A program made the position numbers and the translations under genes. A stretch of 61,612 nucleotides of DNA from a virus: IMG/VR virus record IMGVR_UViG_3300045972_000408, positions 1-61,612 of that record; one strand, 5' to 3'. Shown here piece after piece: positions 22,040 to 29,206 of this stretch; within the stretch, counting starts at the first letter, position 1, and the number at the start of each line of letters is the position of its first letter. Below the pieces are notes generated by a model. The model made no database searches. It had not been told where the DNA came from and saw nothing but the letters and a program-made list of their open reading frames with translations.

Positions 22040-24629
22040 CGAGTTCCTGCGCGCCAAGGTGCCGATTGCCCGGCCGGGGGATGTTTCGGTCGCGGCGATC
22101 GAGACGCATTTTTCCGCAAAACCGCATCAGGCCGCTTGCGCGCGGTGGATGATCGCGGGCGGGCGCCGGGCGCTGTTCGCCTCGTTCGGGCTCGGCAAGA
22201 CGCGCATCCAGCTCGACGTCATCCGCTGCCTGATCGCGATGCATGGCGGGCGGGGGCTGATCGTCATTCCGCTCGGGGTTCGTCAGGAATTTGTGCGCGA
22301 TGCGCTGGCCATGGGCGTCGAAGTCACATTCGTGCGGCGGATCGAGGAGTGCGGCGAGAGCGGCATTTATTTGACCAATTACGAGACCATCCGCGACGGC
22401 AAGATGGACCCGGCCGATTTCACCGCCGCGAGCCTGGACGAGGCGAGCGTGTTGCGCGGGTTTGGCGGCACCAAGACCTTTCGCGAGTTCATGCGGGCGT
22501 TCGAGCCGGTGCGCTTTCGCTTTGTGGCGACCGCGACGCCTTCGCCCAACGATTATATCGAGTTGCTGGCCTATGCCGCGTTCCTCGGGATCATGGATGT
22601 CGGGCAGGCCAAGACGCGGTTCTTCAAGCGCGATTCGACCAATGCCGACAAGCTGACCCTGCATCCGCACAAGGCGGAAGAGTTCTGGCTTTGGGTCTCG
22701 TCCTGGGCGCTGTTCGTGCAGCGGCCGAGCGATCTGGGTTTTGACGACGCCGGCTATTCCTTGCCTCCGATGGAGGTGCATTATCATTCGGTCCAGACCG
22801 ATCTGATCGGCAAGGACGCCGATCGCGGCGGGCAGATGATGCTGATCCGCGATCATGCCGTCGGCGTGCAGAACGCCGCGCGCGAAAAGCGCGAGACGCT
22901 GCCGGCGCGCATCGAGGCGATGAAGGCCATTCTCGCCGCCGATCCGGACAGCCATTTTCTGATCTGGCACGATCTGGAGGCCGAGCGTCACGCGATTGAA
23001 AAGGCGCTGCCGGGCGTCGTGTCGGTGTTCGGGTCGCAGGATCTTGAGGTTCGCGAACAGCGCATCGTCGATTTCTCGGATGGCAAGTTCAAATATCTGG
23101 CGGCGAAGCCGGTCATCGCCGGTTCGGGCTGCAATTTCCAGCGCCATTGCCACAAGGCGATTTTTCTCGGCATCGGCTTCAAGTTCAACGATTTCATTCA
23201 GGCGATCCATCGCATCCAGCGGTTTTTGCAGAGCGAGACCGTCGAGATTCACATCATCCACGCCGAGAGCGAAGAGGCCATTTTGCGCACGTTGCTGCGC
23301 AAGTGGGAACAGCACAAGATCATGGTGGCCAAGATGTCGCAAATCATTCGGGATTATGGGCTTTCTCACGCAAGCATGGCCGCCGCGCTCGAGCGTTCGA
23401 TGGGCTGCAACCGGATCGAGGTCGCGGGCGATAAATATAAGCTGGTCAATGCCGATTGCGTAGAAGAGACGCGGCGCCTGCCGTCCGACAGCGTTGGGTT
23501 GATCGTGACGTCCATTCCGTTCTCGACGCAGTATGAATATTCGCCGAGCTATAATGACTTCGGCCACACCGACGATGATGCGCATTTCTGGGCGCAGATG
23601 GATTATCTGATCCCGGAATTGTTTCGGGTGATGATGCCCGGGCGCGATGCGGCGATCCATGTCAAGGACCGGATCATTCCCGGCGGCGTGTCGGGCCTCG
23701 GTTTCCAAACGCTTTCGACCTTTTCCTATGACTGCATTTCCGCTTTCAGGCGGGCTGGTTTTGCCTTTCTGGGCGAAAAAACCATCACGACCGATGTGGT
23801 GCGCGAGAATAACCAGACCTATCGCCTCGGCTGGACCGAGCAATGCAAGGATGGCTCGCGCATGGGTTTTGGCGTGCCGGAAAAGCTGTTGCTGTTTCGC
23901 AAGCCGCCGTCGAGCCGGGATAATGGCTATGCCGATGTTCCCGTGGTCAAGGACAAGAAATGGCGCATGGACGCGGTTGGCGAGACGCGCGACGGCGGCG
24001 GCGAGATCGTCCAGGCGGCGACGCCGGGCTATTGGCGCAACGAGGGCGGTTATTCGCGGGCCCGGTGGCAATTGGATGCGCATGCCTATACGCGCTCAAG
24101 CGGCGACCGGCTGATCGACGCCGACGAGCTGCTGGGCTTTTCGGCCTCGGACGTGTTCAAGGTCTGGAAAAAGTTCTCTTTGGAGACGGTCTATAATTTC
24201 GAGCATCATGTGCGGATCGGCGAGGCGTTCGAAGAGCGGGGCCAGCTTCCCGCCGATTTCATGCTGATGCCGCCGCATTCGCGCCATCCCGACGTGTGGA
24301 CCGATATTACCCGCATGTTGAGCGTCAACACGCTGCAATCTGCCAAGGGGCGGGAAATGCACCTGTGCCCGCTCCAGTTCGACATTGTCGATCGCGCGAT
24401 CAACCAGTGGTCCAACCCTGGCGATGTGGTGTTCGACCCGTTCGGCGGCATGATGACCGTGCCGATGCGGGCGGTGAAATTCGGGCGCGTCGGCTGGGGC
24501 TGCGAGTTGAACCATCGCTATTTTCTCGACGGGGTCAAATATGTCGAGGCCGAGGCGCGGGCGCTGGACGCGCCGACGCTGTTCGACGCGCTTGAGGCGG
24601 AACAGGCGAGCAAGGTGGCTGCGGAATGA
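22020..24629 (+). CDS. SF2 helicase fused to a DNA N-methyltransferase
   Basis: 869 residues with two modules. Residues 30-450 are a SWI2/SNF2-like SF2 ATPase: Walker A 'FGLGKT' (56-61), 'GLIVIPLGVRQEF', motif II 'LDEAS' (about 139-143), 'FVATATPSPNDYIELL' (motif III), 'VIAGSGCNFQRHC' and motif VI-like 'AIHRIQRF'. Residues about 470-840 are a beta-class amino-methyltransferase: catalytic 'VTSIPFSTQYEYSPSYNDFGH' (an S-I-P-F variant of the S/D-P-P-Y/F motif) and AdoMet motif 'VFDPFGGMMTVP'. It should methylate A-N6 or C-N4 in phage DNA; the ATPase may translocate. It is a second methyltransferase beside the one at 2967-4757. Confidence 0.92.
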   Translation: MNALSYDEFLRAKVPIARPGDVSVAAIETHFSAKPHQAACARWMIAGGRRALFASFGLGKTRIQLDVIRCLIAMHGGRGLIVIPLGVRQEFVRDALAMGVEVTFVRRIEECGESGIYLTNYETIRDGKMDPADFTAASLDEASVLRGFGGTKTFREFMRAFEPVRFRFVATATPSPNDYIELLAYAAFLGIMDVGQAKTRFFKRDSTNADKLTLHPHKAEEFWLWVSSWALFVQRPSDLGFDDAGYSLPPMEVHYHSVQTDLIGKDADRGGQMMLIRDHAVGVQNAAREKRETLPARIEAMKAILAADPDSHFLIWHDLEAERHAIEKALPGVVSVFGSQDLEVREQRIVDFSDGKFKYLAAKPVIAGSGCNFQRHCHKAIFLGIGFKFNDFIQAIHRIQRFLQSETVEIHIIHAESEEAILRTLLRKWEQHKIMVAKMSQIIRDYGLSHASMAAALERSMGCNRIEVAGDKYKLVNADCVEETRRLPSDSVGLIVTSIPFSTQYEYSPSYNDFGHTDDDAHFWAQMDYLIPELFRVMMPGRDAAIHVKDRIIPGGVSGLGFQTLSTFSYDCISAFRRAGFAFLGEKTITTDVVRENNQTYRLGWTEQCKDGSRMGFGVPEKLLLFRKPPSSRDNGYADVPVVKDKKWRMDAVGETRDGGGEIVQAATPGYWRNEGGYSRARWQLDAHAYTRSSGDRLIDADELLGFSASDVFKVWKKFSLETVYNFEHHVRIGEAFEERGQLPADFMLMPPHSRHPDVWTDITRMLSVNTLQSAKGREMHLCPLQFDIVDRAINQWSNPGDVVFDPFGGMMTVPMRAVKFGRVGWGCELNHRYFLDGVKYVEAEARALDAPTLFDALEAEQASKVAAE

Positions 24630-26380
24630 GTTCGGGTTCCGATCCATATCAGCGCATTGTCGCGATGGTGGAAGCGGCGTCTCCCGCGACCCCCGTGGAG
24701 GCTCTTGCCGGGGACCAACCGTCGCAGGAGGCGGGCGCCGATGCTTGCGCCGATCTGGGGCCTTCCGATGCGGAGGTTTCGGGCGGCGATCCGAAGATTA
24801 TCGCGGCCTGCGCCGGGCTGGATCATTCCGACACCGACAATGGGACTCGGCTAATAAAGCATTTCGGGCGCGATCTGATCGTGATGGCGCAGGGCGGCGT
24901 CGCCGGCGGCGACTGGCTCGCCTGGGACGGGCGGCATTGGGATTTGGACAATGGTCCGGCCTCGGCCGCGCTGCTGGCGCAAAAAGTTGGCGGGCGGATC
25001 GCGCTGGAGGCGGCGTTTCTCGATTTCACGCCCGCCGAGCGCGAGGCGGTCAAGGCGGAAGAGGCGTTTTCGGCGGATGACAAGAGCGCGCCGGCGGTGG
25101 CGGCTCGCGCCGCGGCCGAGGGCGCGCGGAAGACTTTGCAGGCGCGAAAAACGTCGCGCTGGCGGTTTGGCGTGTCGTCGAAAAATTCGGCGCGGATCAA
25201 GAACATGCTGGAGACGGCGGCACCGCATTTGCGCCGGGATGTGTCGCTGTTCAACACCGATCCATTGTTGGTGGTGACGCAGACGCATACGCTGATTTTT
25301 TCGCGCGAAATCGATCTGGAATGTCCCGATCCCGATGTGACGCGCTATGCCGGGCGCGTCGAGGCGCTGGCGGTGTTTCGGCGCGAGGATCTGGCGACCG
25401 GGCTGGTTCCGTGCGGTTACGATCCGCAGGCGGTTTCGGCCAAGTGGACGGCGTTTCTCGACCGATGCATGCCGGACCTCGAATTGCGGCGCACGGTGCA
25501 GCAATATTCGGGCATGGGCTTGCTGGGCGTTCTGGCGCAAAAGCTGATGTTTCATCATGGTTTTGGCGCGAACGGCAAATCGGTTTTTCTCGCGGTTCTG
25601 ACGCGGGTTTTGGGCAAATCCTATGCGGTGGGCCTGCCGGCGGAAAGCATCACCGGCGGGGCCGAGCGCGGGGCTGGCCAGGCGTCGCCCGATATCGTGC
25701 GGCTGCTCGGCAAACGCATGCTGCGCGTCGACGAGCTGCCGGAGGGGCAGAAGCTACATGAAGACCTGGTGAAGCGTTTGACGGGCGGCGACGAAGTCAC
25801 CGTGCGCAACCTGTTCAAGGGTTATTTCGATTTTCGCAATGTCGCGACGCCGCATATGAGCGGAAACGGCTTTCCGAAAATCGAGGGGACCGACAATGGA
25901 ATCTGGCGGCGCATGCTGGTGGTGCATTGGTCTGTGACCATTCCGCCGGAAGAGCGGCGCGAGTTCGATGAGTTCGTCGACGATCTGCTGACCGAGGCTT
26001 CGGGCATTTTGAACTGGCTGATCGACGGGGCGCTGGATTTTCTGGCGCACGGGTTGGTGGTCGCGCCGGCCATCGCCAATGCGACCGAGGCCTATCGCGA
26101 GGACATGGACCCGATCGGGCGGTTTGTCGCGGCCTGCGTCGAGGTCGCGCCGGGGCACAGCGAGGCGGCTGCGGCGCTTTATGACGCCTATCTGGCCTGG
26201 TGCCCGGGGAACAACGTCACGCCCTGCCAGCAGACGCGATTCGGGCGGGAAATGGCCAAGCGGTTCGTCAAGGCCAAGAAGCAGACCGTGAGCTATCTCG
26301 ACATTCGCCTGCATGACGTGCCGCCGCGGCCGGATGATGGGCGAAGCGGGTCGTCCTGGCCTGAGGGGTATGGGGGATGA
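24626..26380 (+). CDS. P4/D5-family replicative helicase (phage/plasmid primase C-terminal type)
   Basis: 584 residues. The central part is the D5_N/P4 type: 'QQYSGMGLLGVLAQKLMFHHGFGANGKSVFL' with Walker A GANGKS, Walker B 'KRMLRVDELPE', then 'LVKRLTGGDEVTVRNLFKGYFDF' and 'HMSGNGFPKIEGTDNGIWRRMLVVHW' with the sensor arginines of superfamily 3 helicases. The N-terminal 110 residues are Ala/Asp-rich and less conserved. It should unwind the phage origin together with the separately encoded CHC2/Toprim primase. Overlaps the previous stop by 4 nt. Confidence 0.95.
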   Translation: MSSGSDPYQRIVAMVEAASPATPVEALAGDQPSQEAGADACADLGPSDAEVSGGDPKIIAACAGLDHSDTDNGTRLIKHFGRDLIVMAQGGVAGGDWLAWDGRHWDLDNGPASAALLAQKVGGRIALEAAFLDFTPAEREAVKAEEAFSADDKSAPAVAARAAAEGARKTLQARKTSRWRFGVSSKNSARIKNMLETAAPHLRRDVSLFNTDPLLVVTQTHTLIFSREIDLECPDPDVTRYAGRVEALAVFRREDLATGLVPCGYDPQAVSAKWTAFLDRCMPDLELRRTVQQYSGMGLLGVLAQKLMFHHGFGANGKSVFLAVLTRVLGKSYAVGLPAESITGGAERGAGQASPDIVRLLGKRMLRVDELPEGQKLHEDLVKRLTGGDEVTVRNLFKGYFDFRNVATPHMSGNGFPKIEGTDNGIWRRMLVVHWSVTIPPEERREFDEFVDDLLTEASGILNWLIDGALDFLAHGLVVAPAIANATEAYREDMDPIGRFVAACVEVAPGHSEAAAALYDAYLAWCPGNNVTPCQQTRFGREMAKRFVKAKKQTVSYLDIRLHDVPPRPDDGRSGSSWPEGYGG

Positions 26381-26383
26381 GCG

Positions 26384-26770
26384 ATGACTGTTTTTGTTGA
26401 CGACGTTCGCCACGCTTTCGGTCGCATGGTGATGTGTCACATGTGGGCCGATAATCTCGAAGAATTGCTAGCGATGGCCGATAAGATCGGCGTTCAGCGC
26501 AAGTGGATTCAAGGCCATCCGACGCTTTCATTCGGCAAGCATCGTGAAGCGTCGTGGGTGCATTTCGACGTGAGCCTGGGCGCAAAAGCAAGAGCCATCG
26601 ATGCTGGCGCAGTCCTGACAGACCGCTTTGGTCCGGTTGAACATGCCGCCAAGCAAGATATCGCATCCGGCGACCCCGTTCTCATCCAAATCGGAGAGCG
26701 CCGCCTCGCGATGGTTGCCAAAGCCCGCGCTTATCGGTCTGACCGCCCGCAACCCGTTTTGGCGCGCTGA
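26384..26770 (+). CDS. DUF4031 domain protein
   Basis: 128 residues starting 'MTVFVDDVRHAFGRMVMCHMWADNLEELLAMADKIGVQRKWIQG', which is the DUF4031 pattern ('VYVDDxRxPxGRMxMCHMxAD'), followed by 'HFDVSLGAKARAIDAGAVLTD'. Family function is unknown. The last 30 residues (after LTDRFGPVEH) extend beyond the usual domain. It closes the rightward early operon just before the iteron block. Confidence 0.85.
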   Translation: MTVFVDDVRHAFGRMVMCHMWADNLEELLAMADKIGVQRKWIQGHPTLSFGKHREASWVHFDVSLGAKARAIDAGAVLTDRFGPVEHAAKQDIASGDPVLIQIGERRLAMVAKARAYRSDRPQPVLAR

Positions 26771-26775
26771 TTTTG

Positions 26776-27049
26776 CCCGAACCGTCTCGTTTTTTAGACA
26801 GTTGAGACGGTTCGGGACAGTTGCCGAAAAACTGTCTAGGCGAGAACCGGCTTTGCGATCATGGGCTTGCTTGGCGAGTTAGACAGTTAGACAGTTTTTC
26901 GCGCGTATATGTAAGCAAATGGGGTTCGGGGTTTTTGCGATCTTTTACATACATATAGGCGTCAAAAACTGTCTAACTGTCTACAATGCCTCATAAGTGT
27001 TTGTTTTTTAATCGGCTTATGCCTTAGACGGTTTACAATGAACTGTCTA
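26776..27049. repeat. iteron cluster and nested inverted repeats; candidate replication origin
   Basis: No gene fits in 26771-27088. The block is AT-rich against a GC-rich background and holds seven exact copies of TAGACAGTT or its complement: plus at 26795, 26880 and 26888; minus at 26830, 26967, 26975 and 27041, with near-matches at 26780, 26804, 26814 and 27025. Pairs in tandem at 26880-26896 and 26967-26983 face each other as a large inverted repeat that also includes TATATGTAA (26906) against TTACATACATATA (26945). CCCGAACCGTCTC (26776-26788) and its complement (26804-26816) form a 13-bp perfect stem. Location just after helicase and primase genes supports an origin; an operator array is the alternative. 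Confidence 0.7.
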
Positions 27050-27088
27050 TAACCTTCTAAACCCTCTCACCTTGGCAAGAGGCTGGAA

Positions 27089-28048
27089 ATGAGCGGCGAA
27101 AATGTGCGGCGGCAGGCGGTGATCAATATGGCTCTGGCCTGGACCGGATCGATGCGGGTTGTGGCTGCGCCGCCGGCGCGGCGACGCATCGCCATCGAGG
27201 ATTTGCTCGCATGGGCCTATCTGAAGGAACTCCCCAAGACGCCGCGCATCAATGCGCCAGACGGGTTCAAGGGCGCGTGGGACAAGGTGGCGGAATGGGC
27301 GGCTGAATTGTCGCTTGCCGGTCTGGCGGATAATCGGTTTGGGGTTGTGCCCGATCTGCTATCGCAGGCTCTGCCGCACGCCGATGCGCTGATCGTGCAC
27401 GAGGCGGTGTGCGCGCTCGACGAACTGGAGGTCGATGGTCTGGCGGAGTTCTCGCCGTTCGATACGCGCGACGATGTCGATCCGGCGCTGATCGCGCGCT
27501 ATGAGGGCGCTGTGCGCTCGCGGGTTGTGACGATCGGCAAGGATGGGCGCGCGCGGTTGCGCAAGCCGCTGCGCAATCTGGTGTTCAACGCGGCGATTTT
27601 AGGCCGCGCGCCGGAATGGCGGATAGATGCTTTTGGCCAGGACGTCGAGCGCTGGCCGAACGGGATGGTCAAATATTTCCGCAAATCGGGACAATGGGAA
27701 ACGAGCTTGAGCGGCGATATCTGGGTCGAGTTCGAGACGGCGGTATCGGCGGACCCGGACACCAAGCGACTGCCGGAAGGGGCGGAGCCTCACCCTGTCC
27801 TCGAACCCGACCCGACCGATGACGCGGTGTCGCGCATCCATCATGAGTTGTGGCGGCTGGCGCTCGATGTTCTGGCGGCGGACTTGCACGGTCGGCTGGA
27901 AAAGTGGGATGTGCAGCCTTGCGCTTTGCCGTTGCGGCCATGGATCGAGGGTGAACCGCCGCGTGGTCGCGTGTTGCGAGACCTGTCGCGCCCCGTGGCG
28001 GCGATTGAGGTGCGCGGCCGGCGAAAAAAGAGTGCAGGTAAAGCTTGA
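27089..28048 (+). CDS. hypothetical phage protein
   Basis: 319 residues. N-terminus 'VRRQAVINMALAWTGSMRVV', then a basic stretch 'PARRRIAIEDLLAWAYLKELPK', two helical regions, 'LRNLVFNAAILGRAPEW' and a C-terminal acidic/basic part ending KKSAGKA. I recall similar proteins between replication genes and HNH/terminase in alphaproteobacterial phages. Not assigned to an enzyme. It directly follows the iteron block, so an origin-binding role is a possibility to test, but no clear DNA-binding motif is seen. Confidence 0.72.
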   Translation: MSGENVRRQAVINMALAWTGSMRVVAAPPARRRIAIEDLLAWAYLKELPKTPRINAPDGFKGAWDKVAEWAAELSLAGLADNRFGVVPDLLSQALPHADALIVHEAVCALDELEVDGLAEFSPFDTRDDVDPALIARYEGAVRSRVVTIGKDGRARLRKPLRNLVFNAAILGRAPEWRIDAFGQDVERWPNGMVKYFRKSGQWETSLSGDIWVEFETAVSADPDTKRLPEGAEPHPVLEPDPTDDAVSRIHHELWRLALDVLAADLHGRLEKWDVQPCALPLRPWIEGEPPRGRVLRDLSRPVAAIEVRGRRKKSAGKA

Positions 28049-28076
28049 CATGCGGAGTAGGCTTGGTGCAGTATCT
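28045..28076 (+). promoter_or_regulatory. possible late promoter overlapping a gene end
   Basis: A consensus -35 TTGACA (28045-28050) overlaps the stop of the preceding gene. The best -10-like box, GTATCT (28071-28076), is 20 nt away, longer than ideal. A half-operator CGGTAA (28081-28086) follows. Weak evidence alone, but it sits 20 nt before a strong terminator hairpin. Confidence 0.35.
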
Positions 28077-28095
28077 GTCACGGTAAATCAGATTG

Positions 28096-28126
28096 AAAAG
28101 CCCGCTCGGAAACGACGCGGGCTTTT
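28096..28126. terminator. Rho-independent terminator before the HNH/packaging genes
   Basis: AAAAGCCCGC and GCGGGCTTTT form a 10-bp stem with an 11-nt loop; four T close the stem and A-runs make it work on both strands. It separates the early rightward region from the late region. Confidence 0.82.
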
Positions 28127-28137
28127 GCTTTGGGGGA

Positions 28138-28451
28138 TGTGGGTGGGGCGGCTGAAGCAGCTCTCTCCGGCGGTTCGGGACGCGAATGTCTCGGTCGCGC
28201 GGGTCGCGCCCAAGGTGGCGGACGATTTCTATCTCTCCTCCGACTTCAAGGCATGGTCGCGGGCAGTCAAGGATCGAGCCGGCTGGAAATGCCAGGCCCC
28301 TGGGTGTAGCCGCGCTGGCGTCCGGATGTTCGCGGATCATATTGTCGAGGTGAAGGACGGTGGGGCGCGGCTCGACGTGAAGAACGGGCAATGCCTATGC
28401 GGGTCATGCCATTCGCTCAAGACAGCAGCGGAGCGAGCCTCAAGGCGGTAG
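28138..28451 (+). CDS. HNH endonuclease (packaging-associated)
   Basis: 104 residues from ATG 28138, chosen because phage HNH proteins of this type begin with a short 'GRLKQLSP' element, here residues 4-11; an in-frame start at 28051 would read through the terminator. The HNH core is complete: 'WKCQAPGCSRAGVR', 'FADHIVEVKDGG', 'LDVKNGQCLCGSCHSLKTAAE' (Cys-x4-Cys... Asp-His... Asn... Cys-x2-Cys-His). HNH proteins next to terminase genes assist DNA cleavage in packaging in several phages. Confidence 0.9.
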
Positions 28452-28588
28452 TGGTCGAGAGGGGGTGGGGGTTTAAATCCTCACCAATTTCCGTCTCTGC
28501 AACCGCACCCATCCTCATGCGCGCAAAAAATTTTGGCTGGCTAGAGGTTTGATTAGGCGGCTTTGAAAAGCGGAAATCAAACATCGCC
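28452..28588 (+). other. non-coding gap before terminase; candidate cos/packaging site
   Basis: 137 nt without a gene. A G-rich tract GAGGGGGTGGGGG is followed by TTTAAATCC (28459-28480), a pattern I have seen between HNH and small-terminase genes of other phages, where cos is often located. The rest is AT-richer with no further structure. Confidence 0.35.
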
Positions 28589-29206
28589 ATGACCGAGCCC
28601 GAAAACAAATCGCGGCGTGGCGGCAAACGCCCCGGCGCCGGGCGCAAGCCGAAAGGCTACGTCAAGCCCTCCGCCCTGTCCGATCTCAACCGCGCGGCGG
28701 CCATCGACACCGCGCCGCCCGACGAGATCGACGGCCTGGCGCAAGGCCATGCCCGCGACGTCATGTCCGCGCTGGTCAAGGTGCTGACCCACGGACGGAG
28801 CGAAGCGGCCAAGATTTCGGCGGCCAAGGAAATTCTCGACCGCGGCTACGGCAAGCCGACGGTGGATATCGGCGGCGACGCGGCCATGCTGCCCTTCATG
28901 ATGGCCCCGCAACCTTCCGCCGCGCCCTCGGTCCATTCGGAAATCCGCACCGAGGCGCGCAAATACGCCACGCTCGCCATCGAGGTGCTGCGCAAGATCG
29001 CCATTGACGGCGCATCCGAAAGCGCCATCGCATCGGCCGCCAAAGCCTTGCTCGATCGCGGCCTGGGCACGGTCGGCAAGGCCCGCATGCCGGAAGAGCA
29101 GCGCGACCGTCCGCTCGGCAAGAAGGAAGAACTGGCCAAGGCGGCGGAGATCGCGGCCAGCGGCCCCTTCGCTACGCCGACGCCGCCCCGACAAAGGTTT
29201 TCGTAA
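28589..29206 (+). CDS. terS: terminase small subunit
   Basis: 205 residues. The basic N-terminus 'RRGGKRPGAGRKPKGY' is the hallmark of this group. Two similar helical units follow: 'ARDVMSALVKVLTHGRSEAAKISAAKEILDRGYGKPTVDIG' (about 56-96) and 'ARKYATLAIEVLRKIAIDGASESAIASAAKALLDRGLGTVGKA' (about 120-165), an internal duplication. It recognises the packaging site and recruits the large subunit, encoded immediately after. Confidence 0.88.
   Translation: MTEPENKSRRGGKRPGAGRKPKGYVKPSALSDLNRAAAIDTAPPDEIDGLAQGHARDVMSALVKVLTHGRSEAAKISAAKEILDRGYGKPTVDIGGDAAMLPFMMAPQPSAAPSVHSEIRTEARKYATLAIEVLRKIAIDGASESAIASAAKALLDRGLGTVGKARMPEEQRDRPLGKKEELAKAAEIAASGPFATPTPPRQRFS

Noticed and set aside
21963-24083. Minus-strand ORF of 706 codons opposite the helicase-methyltransferase
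   Set aside because: Arises from codon structure of the real gene; no motifs.
26776-26816. Rho-independent terminator after the DUF4031 gene
   Set aside because: The 13-bp stem has a 15-nt loop containing the T-run and no T-run after the stem; better read as part of the iteron block.
26879-26983. CRISPR array
   Set aside because: Repeats are 9-mers in both orientations with no regular spacers and no cas genes.
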